Positions 1 through 7,602 are shown, counted from the first letter of the stretch. The stretch: 11,321 bases of DNA from Clostridia bacterium (GCA_017553815.1 JAFZJT010000138.1:1-11321), one strand, 5' to 3'. The notes: generated from the letters alone by a model not told the origin. Made by a program: numbers and translations.

Positions 1-161
1 CGCCCCAAGGGCGGCCTCTAGCCACAGTAAACAGGAAGGAAATACATGAACAGGAAGCTCCTCATTGCTCCTCTTCTGACTATATAACGCAGATGCCGCG
101 GGAACGGTTGAGCATTTTTCGGAAAAATTTGCAAAAAAAGCAAAAATCTTTCAGCATTGCC
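1..161. other. Intergenic tail downstream of the hydrolase; no gene called
   Basis: No convincing gene is visible. A small hairpin, CGCCC-CAA-GGGCG, sits at 1-13 at the window edge and may be part of a terminator cut by the border. A 13-codon plus-strand reading frame (46-87) starts with ATG after AGGAAGGA and encodes MNRKLLIAPLLTI before a TAA; it resembles the first residues of a signal peptide but is too short to call. The rest is A/T-rich and holds a weak terminator candidate for the hydrolase. Confidence 0.5.
133..160 (-). terminator. Weak possible terminator of the hydrolase gene
   Basis: Directly after the hydrolase stop, the minus strand has GCAA (157-160), a 13-base loop and TTGC (140-143), followed by a run of seven T (133-139) and more T-rich sequence. 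The stem has only four pairs, so the call rests mainly on the U-tract and on its position just after the stop codon. Confidence 0.25.
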
Positions 162-899
162 TTAAAAACCGTTTCTTATCAGCTCCGCAAGCTCCTTGGC
201 ATGGGTAACGGGAATACCGTGTCCCGCGCCCTCCATCACTATATGCGAAGCGCGGGGGATGAGCGCGGCGATGCGCTCGGAATGCTTCTTTGAGATAAAC
301 CTGTCGCGGCTGCCGAGAACTATAGTTGCCTCGCAGATGATCGATGCAAGCATATCGGGGGTTATATTCGGCTCCTCAAGCATAAGGCGCATAAGCTCCG
401 CGGTGTGCTCGTCGCCATCGGCGAGCGCTTTTTTATGTGCGGCGGCCATCTCATGCTTCGCTCTTGCGGTCAGTCCGCTCGGGTCGGTGTTTGCGCCGAT
501 GGTCATTATCTTGCGAATCTTCATCGAGCGCATAGCCATTAAAAGCGCCGCGATGCCGCCGTCGGAATAGCCGATGATATCGTATTCGCCGATGCCGAGG
601 TGTTCCATCAGCGCAAGCGCATCCGAGGCGATCAGCTCATAACTCAGGCGCCTGCTGCCGTTTTCGAGGGGGTGCGACTGCCCGTGCAGCCTTGAATCCA
701 TTAGAACGAAGCTCTTGGAATGTAGGAGGTGGAGGAGCACGTTTTCAAATACCTCCATATCCTCGCCGTTGCCGTGCAGCATGAGTATGGGTGTGCGCTC
801 GGAGAATCTGCTTGGATTCACGAGCTCGTAAAAGATAGATTGGTCATCATGTATGAATTCGGGCATGGGTTTTTCGGCGTTTGCCGCTCCTTTTATCAT
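162..899 (-). CDS. Alpha/beta hydrolase fold protein
   Basis: A 245-residue cytoplasmic alpha/beta hydrolase; no signal peptide or membrane segment is seen. Visible motifs in order: oxyanion-hole HGNGE (42-46), nucleophile elbow GYSDGG with Ser112 (110-115), acidic residue Asp199 in LGSRDRF, and catalytic His227 in GAGHGIP, so the triad looks intact. About 245 residues with a small helical lid (roughly 140-185) fits the lipase/esterase/peptidase group close to the 3-oxoadipate enol-lactonase and aminoacrylate-hydrolase types, but the substrate cannot be told from sequence. The gene lies after the ftsZ terminator, so it is probably transcribed separately and not functionally tied to division. 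The start is uncertain: ATG at 899 has no upstream Shine-Dalgarno, while Met12 (866) aligns better with family N-termini. The stop is TAA at 162-164. Confidence 0.85.
   Translation of the reverse strand: MIKGAANAEKPMPEFIHDDQSIFYELVNPSRFSERTPILMLHGNGEDMEVFENVLLHLLHSKSFVLMDSRLHGQSHPLENGSRRLSYELIASDALALMEHLGIGEYDIIGYSDGGIAALLMAMRSMKIRKIMTIGANTDPSGLTARAKHEMAAAHKKALADGDEHTAELMRLMLEEPNITPDMLASIICEATIVLGSRDRFISKKHSERIAALIPRASHIVMEGAGHGIPVTHAKELAELIRNGF
887..894 (-). promoter_or_regulatory. Shine-Dalgarno-like AAAAGGAG inside the hydrolase 5' end
   Basis: AAAAGGAG lies downstream of the first ATG (897-899) and 20 bases upstream of the in-frame ATG at 864-866. Between them CGGC-AAAC-GCCG (875-886) can form a four-pair hairpin, which would reduce the effective spacing to about eight bases. 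This favours initiation at 866 (234-residue protein), but the bridging hairpin is inference. Confidence 0.35.
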
Positions 900-921
900 G
901 TATCGATTTCAGAATATGAAA

Positions 922-944
922 GCGGAGCGGCTGAGCCGCTCCGC
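922..944 (-). terminator. Terminator hairpin after ftsZ
   Basis: An almost perfect GC-rich inverted repeat, GCGGAGCGGCT-G-AGCCGCTCCGC, lies 16 bases after the ftsZ stop. On the minus strand it is followed by TTTCATATTCT, a short T-rich tail. A 14-base palindrome GCCTTGATCAAGGC (947-960) fills the gap to the ftsZ stop and could add a second small stem. Position and stem strength support an intrinsic terminator for the cluster; the U-tract is imperfect, so some readthrough into the hydrolase is possible. Confidence 0.65.
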
Positions 945-960
945 ATGCCTTGATCAAGGC

Positions 961-2301
961 TCAGTTTCTGTTGTTCTTGTTCCTGCGAAGGAATGCGGGG
1001 ATCTCAAGACCGCCGCGATCGTTCTGCTCGAGCCTGTCATCGCTGAGGGTGCGGCGATCGTCGCTGATGGTGCGCCTGTTCTGAATGGAGGAGACTTCCT
1101 CGCGCCTTCCGCCGATGGGGGAGGAGTACGCGCGGTCGCTCTCAAACCTCTCGGGCCTTTCCTGCCTAACGGGGCGGGCAGGCTCTTCCTGATACCCGTT
1201 GCCGCGAATGCCTCTTGAATGCGCAGGATTTTCGGAACGCATGCCGAGGCCGCTGCGCTCCTCACGGCGAACGGTCTCGCCGCCGCGGATCATGCCCGAA
1301 ACGCGGTTGTTGACGTGATGACCGACCTCGTTGAACTCATCGGGCCACTCGAAGCCCGTTGCGATGACCGTAACGCGAACGGTGTCGTCGAGGCTGTCGT
1401 CGGTGCCCATCGAGAAGATGATGCTCGCGTCGGGATCTGCGGCGTCCTGAACGAGGGAGACCGCTTCGTCGATCTCGAGCATGCTGAGGGAGCTGTCGCC
1501 GACGATATTGATGAGAACGCCCTTTGCTCCGTCGATGGTGGTTTCAAGAAGGGGGCTCGCAACGGCCTGACGTGCTGCTTCTGCGCAGCGGTCGTCGCCT
1601 TTAGCGGTGCCGATGCCCATGTGCGCCATACCCTTTTCGGCAAGGATGGTGCGAACGTCCGCAAAATCGCTGTTGATCATGGTGGGGTTGGTGATGATGT
1701 CGCTGATGCCCTGAACGCCCTGACGGAGCACATCGTCCGCAGTGCGCAGCGCCTCCTCAACGGGCGCCTTGCCGACGATGGCGAGGAGCCTCTGGTTGGG
1801 GATAACGATGAGGGTGTCAACAACGTCGCGAAGCTCGCGGATACCGTCGATCGCGTTCTTCATACGGGGGCGACCCTCAAAGTTGAAGGGCTTGGTCACA
1901 ACGCCGACTGTAAGGATGCCGAGATCTTTCGCCTTCTTGGCAACGATGGGAGCAGCGCCGGTGCCGGTGCCGCCGCCCATGCCCGCGGTCACGAAAACGA
2001 GATCAGCGCCGCGAAGCGACTCTTCGATATCCTTGATGCTCTCCTCGGCGGCAGCCTTGCCGACCTCGGGCTTGGAGCCCGCGCCGAGACCCTTGGTGAC
2101 CTTCTCGCCGATCTGGATGCGTACATCGGCGTTGGAGGTATTGAGCGCCTGCTTGTCGGTGTTGACGGCGATAAATTCAACGCCGCGAACGCCGAAGTCA
2201 ACCATGCGGTTGACAGCGTTGCCGCCCGCGCCGCCGACGCCGACGACCTTGAGCTGGGCAACGTTGCCGCGGTCGTTATCAAGTTCGATTTCAAATGCCA
2301 T
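961..2301 (-). CDS. ftsZ: Cell division protein FtsZ
   Basis: Tubulin-like GTPase that polymerises into the Z ring at mid-cell and recruits the divisome. The 446-residue product has the N-terminal GTP-binding domain with [11 protein letters not shown] (21-31), the tubulin signature GGGTGTG (109-115), and the T7 synergy loop with Asn210 and Asp212 in [13 protein letters not shown] (205-217), which completes the GTPase site of the neighbouring subunit. A variable Arg/Glu/Ser-rich linker runs from about 318 to 428, then the conserved C-terminal peptide [11 protein letters not shown] (430-440) that binds FtsA and other partners. The linker contains a tandem seven-residue repeat, [14 protein letters not shown]. 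The start ATG has an excellent Shine-Dalgarno, AAAGGAGG (2313-2320). The gap from the ftsA stop is 41 bases, so ftsA and ftsZ are clearly co-transcribed. Length and motifs are normal for the family. Confidence 0.99.
   Translation of the reverse strand: MAFEIELDNDRGNVAQLKVVGVGGAGGNAVNRMVDFGVRGVEFIAVNTDKQALNTSNADVRIQIGEKVTKGLGAGSKPEVGKAAAEESIKDIEESLRGADLVFVTAGMGGGTGTGAAPIVAKKAKDLGILTVGVVTKPFNFEGRPRMKNAIDGIRELRDVVDTLIVIPNQRLLAIVGKAPVEEALRTADDVLRQGVQGISDIITNPTMINSDFADVRTILAEKGMAHMGIGTAKGDDRCAEAARQAVASPLLETTIDGAKGVLINIVGDSSLSMLEIDEAVSLVQDAADPDASIIFSMGTDDSLDDTVRVTVIATGFEWPDEFNEVGHHVNNRVSGMIRGGETVRREERSGLGMRSENPAHSRGIRGNGYQEEPARPVRQERPERFESDRAYSSPIGGRREEVSSIQNRRTISDDRRTLSDDRLEQNDRGGLEIPAFLRRNKNNRN
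1033..1074 (-). repeat. Tandem 21-base repeat in the FtsZ linker
   Basis: Two adjacent 21-base units encode RTISDDR and RTLSDDR (FtsZ residues 410-423). The units differ at a few positions, mostly third-codon changes, so the peptide is conserved better than the DNA. FtsZ linkers are disordered and tolerate such expansion. Confidence 0.75.
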
Positions 2302-2342
2302 AGATTAAAATACCTCCTTTGAGTATTCGTATGGTTTAGCTT

Positions 2343-3551
2343 TTATTTTTTTCGGGCGACAGCGCCCATGTTGAAAAACTCTTTTACTCCGCCCAAAACG
2401 CGGTTTGCTCCCGACTCAAGAGCGCCGTAGCCGCGCTCAATGATGTCGCCGTCATAAAGCATGAAGTGCGCGAGGGCGAGGGTGGGCGCATGGCGGATGC
2501 CGCTCAGCTTTCCTGCCTTGGGCGCGTTTGCGATGATGCTCCTGCCGATTCGCCTTGAAAGAAAATCGATGCAGCCGCGCATGTCCGACATGCCGCCGCC
2601 GACGAGATAAACGGGAGCGCCCGCCGGGATGACACTGCTGAAGGAATCCAGCGCATAGAGGAGCCTGTCCGCAAATTCATCGGCGCGAGCCTCGACTATG
2701 AGCTGAAGGTCGGCAGGGTCGATATAAAGCGAAGCGTCGGACGGAACGCGCACCGACTCCGAGGTGTTTGAATAATCAAGCCCGAAGCAGTACGCGCGCT
2801 TCAGCTCATCAGCAACGGCGGTGGAAAGCTCGAAGCCGTATGCAATATCGTTTGCAAAATGCGCACCGCCTATACCGAATGATTCCGTGCGGATGACCGC
2901 ATTGCCCTTGATTGCCGAAACGTCGCAGTGCGAGGCGCCGCAGTCGATCAATATCGCGCCGCTCAAACGCGCATTAAAGGGAATGGTGAAGGATGCGCAT
3001 GCCATTGGGATCGAGATAAGCGAGCCCGTGCGCCAGCCTGCGGAATCCACAGCCTCCGAAATGAGCGAAACGAAGCGCTCGTCCGCAAAGGCGTGGCAAA
3101 AACCGGCGGAAAGCTTGGTGGAATGCAGCCCGATGGGAGAGCCTCCGCACGCAAGCCCGTTTATGGAGTATTCATAGGGCGTTGTGTGCATGGGCACGAA
3201 GCCTTCGGGAGCATCGACCTCCTCGGCGCATTCGATCAGGTAGTCGAGATCGTTTTCCGTTACCCTGCCGGAGGGCGTTTTGACCTCGAAGGAGCTTGTC
3301 AGGCTTTCGATGAACGGTGCGGGAACGCCGAGCGAAACTGTGCGGGCGCGAAGCTCGAATCGTTGGGAGACCCTTGAAAGCAGCTCCTCAACAGCTTCCG
3401 AGAGGGAAACCGCATTGGGCAGGTGCCCGAGGGAGTAGCCCGCATAGGGGCAGGTCTCAAACTTGTTTATAACGAGCGCACCGCCCGAGGCAGAGGCGTC
3501 CAGAAAGGAGACCTTGCTTGAGCCGACGTCGATCACAAAACTGCGTTTCAT
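2343..3551 (-). CDS. ftsA: Cell division protein FtsA (divergent), actin-like membrane tether of FtsZ
   Basis: Actin-fold ATPase family protein that links FtsZ filaments to the membrane and helps recruit late division proteins. The 402-residue product shows phosphate-1 motif IDVGSSK (7-13), an FtsA-type 1C region (about 84-180, with PSGRVTENDLDYLIECAEE, then TPYEYSINGL), phosphate-2 region LIDCGASHCDVSAI (201-214), FGIGGAHFANDIAYGF (225-240), and adenosine motif YLVGGGMSDMRG (315-326). The C-terminal stretch ANRVLGGVKEFFNMG (382-396) can form the amphipathic membrane-targeting helix typical of FtsA. The phosphate-2 loop GASHCD departs from the usual GGGTTD, so nucleotide handling may differ. 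The reading frame is open to 3689, but I place the start at ATG 3551: it begins MKRSFVIDVGSSK as expected, has GGAAG seven bases upstream, and the longer version would start upstream of the promoter -10 box. Its place just before ftsZ supports FtsA rather than PilM or another actin homologue. Confidence 0.9.
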   Translation of the reverse strand: MKRSFVIDVGSSKVSFLDASASGGALVINKFETCPYAGYSLGHLPNAVSLSEAVEELLSRVSQRFELRARTVSLGVPAPFIESLTSSFEVKTPSGRVTENDLDYLIECAEEVDAPEGFVPMHTTPYEYSINGLACGGSPIGLHSTKLSAGFCHAFADERFVSLISEAVDSAGWRTGSLISIPMACASFTIPFNARLSGAILIDCGASHCDVSAIKGNAVIRTESFGIGGAHFANDIAYGFELSTAVADELKRAYCFGLDYSNTSESVRVPSDASLYIDPADLQLIVEARADEFADRLLYALDSFSSVIPAGAPVYLVGGGMSDMRGCIDFLSRRIGRSIIANAPKAGKLSGIRHAPTLALAHFMLYDGDIIERGYGALESGANRVLGGVKEFFNMGAVARKK

Positions 3552-3796
3552 TGGTAAACTTCCGCCGCCAGAGAGGATTTTTGTCCCGCACGCACCTTTG
3601 AAAAGCGCGGGCGGGCGATGCGTCATAATGGCGGAATGCCGCCAAGCATATACGCTTTTATTATACCATAGTATCTTTGCTGCGCGCAATAGTAAATGGT
3701 ATTCAAACTAAAAGAAATCGCGAATTTTCCGCACTGTGATACTTTGCGGCGCAGTATTTGCGAACTATGATGGCAGATTCGCGGACGGGAAAGGCA
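3552..3796. other. 245-base intergenic region between divIB and ftsA
   Basis: It holds the ftsA-ftsZ promoter (3660-3689) and a roughly 100-base leader for ftsA. The leader contains a small hairpin, GGCGG-AATG-CCGCC, at 3631-3644. On the divIB side there are only weak five-pair stems and no U-tract, so I see no convincing terminator after divIB, and readthrough from upstream is likely in addition to the internal promoter. No small gene is supported here. Confidence 0.55.
3660..3689 (-). promoter_or_regulatory. Sigma-A-like promoter for ftsA-ftsZ
   Basis: On the minus strand a perfect -10 hexamer TATAAT (3660-3665) is preceded at 18 bases by TTGCGC (3684-3689), which matches three of six -35 positions, including the important TTG. 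The surroundings are A/T-rich against a GC-rich background. Transcription would begin near 3652, giving about 100 bases of leader before the ftsA ATG at 3551. Internal promoters ahead of ftsA-ftsZ are known in other bacteria and allow extra FtsZ expression. Confidence 0.65.
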
Positions 3797-4888
3797 TCAG
3801 GGAAGGTTCGGAGTGAAGTCAACGATGCTCGAGCCGCTGAAAACGTTTATCGTGCCGCCGTCCGGGTAGACGGGCAGAAAGCGTTCATACGCGCTTATCG
3901 CAATATCGATGCAGTCGGGAGCGGTGGTAACTGCGCCGAGCACGGCGGTATAGCCGTAGCTGAGTCCGAGGCGGGTATAGACCGCGCCGGAAAGGTCGAT
4001 ATAGTGAACAAGATCGGAATAGCCGCGCTCGTCGATCGCCTCGATCAGCTTGAGCGCTCCGACGGTGCGGATATTATGCGCGCTGTCGTCAATATAGGAG
4101 CCGGGCGAAAAGCCGTAGCTCGCAAGTCCGCGCACTTCTAAAAGTCCTTCCTCGGGCTCGTCCACTATGCTCAAAACGTAGCCGTCGGCGCTGATAACGG
4201 TGTATTTGCCGTTCGCACCGGGGATGAACGCACGCGCAAAAACGTCCTCGACCTGTATCTCGATCCTGTTCGGGTAAACCTTTCTGATCGAGCGGACGTG
4301 GATGCTCGGGATCGAATCGATGGCGCCGCGAAGCTCATTTTCATCGACCTTGAATATGCTTCGGCCGATGCTGATGCCCGAAAGACTCAGGATCTGGTCT
4401 TCGCTGTACAGTCTTGAGCCGGATACGCCTATGGTTTTAACGGTCGTATAGCGCTTTATCAAAGCGGCGGCGGCGAATAGAAGTACGATGCAAAGCAGTA
4501 TGGACAGAACCTTGATGAGGTCGCGCCTCGTTTGCCTGCGCCTGCGCTGCTCGTGGCTGATGCCGCGCGCATCCTCAACGCCGGAGGTGTTCAGCTCCCG
4601 CGCTTTCTTCCCGTGCTTGGAGCTTTCCTTCCTGTCCGAGCCGCGCTTTGCCGTAGTTTTGCTTCCTTCGGCGGCTTCGGGGCGGGCGGAGGTCTGAGCA
4701 TCGCCTGCGGGATCGGAGTATTGGTTCAGCACGGCTTCCATCTCAAATTTCGGTTCGACGGACGGAAACGAAGCATCGCGGCCGCTCTTTTTGTGCAGGT
4801 CGCGTATGCGTTCGCCGCTTTTGCGGCGGCTCGAAATGCCGCTCTTTATGCGTTCCTTATTCTTTTGAGTGTCGTTAAGGTTGTCCAT
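3797..4888 (-). CDS. divIB: Cell division protein DivIB/FtsQ
   Basis: Bitopic membrane protein of the divisome that joins the DivIC/FtsL complex and regulates the septal synthase FtsW-PBP. The 363-residue product has a long charged cytoplasmic region (1-123, rich in Lys/Arg/Glu/Ser, ending in RRRRQTRR), one transmembrane segment (about 124-145), an extracytoplasmic POTRA domain (about 150-215, beginning VKTIGVSGSRLYSEDQI and ending in the typical YPNRIEIQVED), and a beta domain to about 360. The positive cluster before the membrane segment sets the N-in, C-out topology. A long cytoplasmic N-terminus is typical of Gram-positive DivIB rather than proteobacterial FtsQ. It lies 38 bases after ftsW. 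The Shine-Dalgarno is poor, with no GGAGG-type match before ATG 4888, and no better in-frame start is visible. Confidence 0.93.
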   Translation of the reverse strand: MDNLNDTQKNKERIKSGISSRRKSGERIRDLHKKSGRDASFPSVEPKFEMEAVLNQYSDPAGDAQTSARPEAAEGSKTTAKRGSDRKESSKHGKKARELNTSGVEDARGISHEQRRRRQTRRDLIKVLSILLCIVLLFAAAALIKRYTTVKTIGVSGSRLYSEDQILSLSGISIGRSIFKVDENELRGAIDSIPSIHVRSIRKVYPNRIEIQVEDVFARAFIPGANGKYTVISADGYVLSIVDEPEEGLLEVRGLASYGFSPGSYIDDSAHNIRTVGALKLIEAIDERGYSDLVHYIDLSGAVYTRLGLSYGYTAVLGAVTTAPDCIDIAISAYERFLPVYPDGGTINVFSGSSIVDFTPNLP

Positions 4889-4926
4889 CGTATGCTTTTA
4901 CCAATACTTGTTTATATTCCGGAGCG

Positions 4927-6120
4927 TCATTCCTTGTCAGCCTTGAAGGCGGGCTTCTTGGAGGTCTTCATGTGCCTCGAAATGTTCAGAAGTACGCCGA
5001 TAGCCGCGAAAAATACCAGAAGGGATGAGCCGCCCGCGCTGATGAAGGGGAGGGACTGACCCGTGGAGGGGATGGTGTTTGTAACAACACCGACGTTGAC
5101 TATGACCTGGAACGCCAGCGCGCAGGTGATGCCGAAGGCAACGAGCGAGCCGAAGCGATCCTTGACCGAGAGCGCAATTCTTATTCCGCGGTAGATAACG
5201 AAAACATAAGCGGCGAGCAGGAGCGCAACGCCGATAAAACCGAGCTCCTCGGCGATGATCGAAAGGATGTAGTCGTTTTCCATCTCGGGCAGGAAAAGCA
5301 GCTTCTGCCTGCTGTTGTTGAAGCCCTGACCGAGGAAGCCGCCGTTTGCGAAGGCGTACATGGACTGGATGACCTGATACGCTTTGCCGGAGGGATCCTT
5401 CCAAGGATCGATCCAGGAGGTGATCCTGTCCGTTCTGTAGCCCGCAACTATTGTGAGAACGCCGATGCCGACCGCGCCGATACCTGCAACGGAGCCGAGG
5501 TACTTCCACGGCGCACCGCCTAAAAACAGCATAACGCCGGTGAGCACAACGATGATGATTATCATGGACATATTGGGCTGAGGATAGATCAGCACAATAT
5601 GCGGTACCGCCATGGCGATGAGGAAGACGAAGCCATTGGGCGTACCTATCCGCTTGGGATAGGTGCTGATATAATAGGCCATGCAAACAACGAGAATGAA
5701 TTTAACAAGCTCCGATGGCTGCATGCCGAAGCTTCCGATATAGAGCCAGCGCCTTGCTCCGAGCACCTCGCGCCCCCATAGGAGCGTTGCTGCGAGCAGC
5801 AGAAGAACGAAAGCATAGGCTGCTATGAGCAGCCATTTGCGGCGCAGGATATTGTAGTTTACGAGGGAGATGAGATACATCATGACTATGCCCGCGGCAA
5901 GGTAGACGACCTGGTTGCGAACAATGCCCATTACGTTGCCGGTCTCAGAAAGCGCCTTATAATAGCTTGCGGAAAACAGCATTACAACGCCGAAAAGCGA
6001 GATCGCGCATATCGCGAAAAAAAGCAGAAAATCCATTCCCTGCTTTGTAGCTGCCGTGTTATCGCGGCGCCGCCTGTTCGCGGTGCTGCGAAATTTGATC
6101 GGTGTGACGTTGCTTTCCAT
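4927..6120 (-). CDS. ftsW: Septal peptidoglycan glycosyltransferase FtsW (SEDS family)
   Basis: Polytopic membrane enzyme that polymerises lipid II into glycan strands at the septum together with a class B PBP; the PBP fragment at the window end is a plausible partner. The 397-residue product has a basic cytoplasmic N-terminus (1-28, with NRRRRD) and about ten hydrophobic segments from residue 29. Family marks are GARRWLYIG (121-129), QPSELVK (134-140), the catalytic Asp283 in FLPEMENDYILSIIAEELG (276-294), and PFISAGGSS (358-366). FtsW rather than RodA or SpoVE is favoured by the location between murD and divIB, though a sporulation paralogue cannot be excluded by sequence alone. The open frame extends to a TTG at 6153, but ATG 6120 is preferred because AAAAGGAA (6131-6138) lies about ten bases upstream. 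murG, which commonly follows ftsW, is absent. Confidence 0.95.
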   Translation of the reverse strand: MESNVTPIKFRSTANRRRRDNTAATKQGMDFLLFFAICAISLFGVVMLFSASYYKALSETGNVMGIVRNQVVYLAAGIVMMYLISLVNYNILRRKWLLIAAYAFVLLLLAATLLWGREVLGARRWLYIGSFGMQPSELVKFILVVCMAYYISTYPKRIGTPNGFVFLIAMAVPHIVLIYPQPNMSMIIIIVVLTGVMLFLGGAPWKYLGSVAGIGAVGIGVLTIVAGYRTDRITSWIDPWKDPSGKAYQVIQSMYAFANGGFLGQGFNNSRQKLLFLPEMENDYILSIIAEELGFIGVALLLAAYVFVIYRGIRIALSVKDRFGSLVAFGITCALAFQVIVNVGVVTNTIPSTGQSLPFISAGGSSLLVFFAAIGVLLNISRHMKTSKKPAFKADKE

Positions 6121-6130
6121 AGAAAAACCG

Positions 6131-6138
6131 TTCCTTTT
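6131..6138 (-). promoter_or_regulatory. Ribosome binding site that sets the ftsW start
   Basis: AAAAGGAA on the minus strand, ten bases before ATG 6118-6120. It lies inside the longer open frame that begins with TTG at 6153, and that TTG has no good ribosome site of its own, so the shorter FtsW start is favoured. Confidence 0.6.
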
Positions 6139-6150
6139 GCCTTTATATGG

Positions 6151-6189
6151 CAAGCTTATGAAGCTTGATGCGAACGCATTACCGTTCGC
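6151..6189 (-). other. Paired hairpins between murD and ftsW
   Basis: Two perfect seven-pair inverted repeats lie side by side: CAAGCTT-ATG-AAGCTTG (6151-6167) and GCGAACG-CATTAC-CGTTCGC (6170-6189). They fill much of the 81-base gap between the murD stop and the ftsW start. Neither is followed by a U-tract on the minus strand, so termination is unlikely. RNA processing or 3'-end stabilisation of the murD message is a reasonable guess. Confidence 0.55.
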
Positions 6190-6201
6190 GCTGCCCGCTC
6201 G

Positions 6202-7602
6202 TCAAATAATGGCGTCGTCTTCCTTCATTTCGTTGACGATCTGCTTGAAAACATCGCCGCGCTGCTCGAAATTGTCAAACATGCCCCAGCTTGCGCAGGC
6301 GGGGGAGAGCAGCACCGCGTCGCCGGGCTCCGCGTAGGAGAACGCCGAGTAGATGATCTCCCTTAAATCGTCGGGGCAGGCGTGGATATTCTCATAGCCC
6401 TCGTCCGCCGCTGCCTTCAAAATGGCTTCGGTGTTCGAGCCGTTGACGACGACCGCCTTTATCCTGCCGTTGAAAGCGCGGAAAACGGGGCGATAGTCGC
6501 TGTTTTTATCGTAGTTGCCCGTGCCGAGTATGAGCACGGTGGGCTTTGTCATGGCTTCAACGGCCTTCACGGTGGATTCTGGGTTCGTGCCCTTGGAATC
6601 GTTGTAGAAGGTAACGCCCTTGAAAACGCGGGTGAACTCTATGCGATGCTCAACGCCCTTGAAGGAGCGAAGCACTTCGCACACGGTTCCCGGGGCAACG
6701 TCCATAGGGAGCGAGAGGCAGACGGCGCAGAGCGCGTTTTCGAGGTTGTGCGCGCCAATAATGCCGAGCTCGTTTGCGGGGATGAGCTCTGTTTCCTCGC
6801 CGTCCATGCGGACTATGATGACGCCGTCGCGAACGAAAGCACCGTTTTCGACCTCGTGCAGGCGGGAGAAGAAGAGCTTCTTCGCCCTTGTTTCGGCGGC
6901 GGCGACTATAGGATCGTCCGCGTTGAGCACGGCGAAATCCTTCTCGGTTTGATTCTCAAACATGCGCATCTTGGCGGCGATATACGCCTCCATGCTGCCG
7001 AAGCGATTGAGGTGATCCTCGGTGATATTCAGCAGACCGGCGGCATTCGCGTGGAAATCCACGATGCTCTCAAGCTGAAGCGCCGCGGTCTCCGCCACGA
7101 CGGTATCGCCTGCTCGGGTCTCGAGCGCGTGCTCGGTTATCGGAATGCCGATATTGCCGAGGGTGAAGCTGTTTCCGCCGACCGAAGCATGATGCGCCTC
7201 GAATATCTTTCCGGTGAGCGCTGTGGTGGTGGTCTTGCCGTTTGTGCCGCCTATGCACACAAAGCGCGTTTTGCGATCGCAGAAGCGATATCCGAGCTCA
7301 ATTTCGCCGATGACTTCCACTCCTTTGGCTATCGCGCTCTTGACAAAGGGCTTGAAGATAGGGATGACGGGGGAGAGGATCATAAGATCGGTCTCGTCGA
7401 GCAATGCTTCGGGAGCGACGCCGAGACGGTTTGTATAGCGAATACCAGAAAGCGCTTCCTCAACGCCCGGTATCTCGCTTTTAAGATCGTTTATTATTAT
7501 TCGATAGCCCTTTTTATAAAGCAATTTGGCGGAGGCTATACCGCTCTTCGCCATACCCACGATAAGGGCTGTTTTTCCGTTTTGTTTGGGGGCTCTTTCC
7601 AT
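6202..7602 (-). CDS. murD: UDP-N-acetylmuramoyl-L-alanine--D-glutamate ligase MurD
   Basis: Cytoplasmic ATP-dependent ligase that adds D-glutamate to UDP-MurNAc-L-Ala. The 466-residue product has an N-terminal UDP-binding domain (about 1-115, with LIVGMAKSGIASAK at 13-26 and IGEIELGY at 98-105), the Mur central ATPase domain with P-loop GGTNGKTTTT (118-127), NITEDHLNRFGSMEAYIAAK (192-211) with the probable carbamylated Lys211, and a C-terminal domain with HRIEF (319-323), NDSKGTNP (334-341) and LSPACASWGMFDNFEQRG (432-449). NDSKGTNP and the MFDNFEQRG end are diagnostic of MurD. The usual SSFQLE segment reads ETAALQLE (171-178), and SPGIP reads SPVIP (77-81). ATG 7602 follows a strong AAAGGAGG with eight bases of spacing. 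The gene is separated from mraY by an unusually long structured gap. Confidence 0.97.
   Translation of the reverse strand: MERAPKQNGKTALIVGMAKSGIASAKLLYKKGYRIIINDLKSEIPGVEEALSGIRYTNRLGVAPEALLDETDLMILSPVIPIFKPFVKSAIAKGVEVIGEIELGYRFCDRKTRFVCIGGTNGKTTTTALTGKIFEAHHASVGGNSFTLGNIGIPITEHALETRAGDTVVAETAALQLESIVDFHANAAGLLNITEDHLNRFGSMEAYIAAKMRMFENQTEKDFAVLNADDPIVAAAETRAKKLFFSRLHEVENGAFVRDGVIIVRMDGEETELIPANELGIIGAHNLENALCAVCLSLPMDVAPGTVCEVLRSFKGVEHRIEFTRVFKGVTFYNDSKGTNPESTVKAVEAMTKPTVLILGTGNYDKNSDYRPVFRAFNGRIKAVVVNGSNTEAILKAAADEGYENIHACPDDLREIIYSAFSYAEPGDAVLLSPACASWGMFDNFEQRGDVFKQIVNEMKEDDAII

Noticed and set aside
93..293. Plus-strand 66-codon frame at the left end
   Set aside because: No ribosome site, runs antisense into the hydrolase 3' end, and its composition reflects that gene.
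1219..2322. Long plus-strand open frame (367 codons) opposite ftsZ
   Set aside because: It is a shadow of the GC-rich ftsZ coding strand, has no recognisable domain, and ftsZ explains the region completely.
3552..3689. N-terminal extension of FtsA to the upstream ATG at 3689
   Set aside because: The extension resembles no FtsA sequence, spans the likely promoter, and the start at 3551 has a ribosome site and the expected N-terminus.
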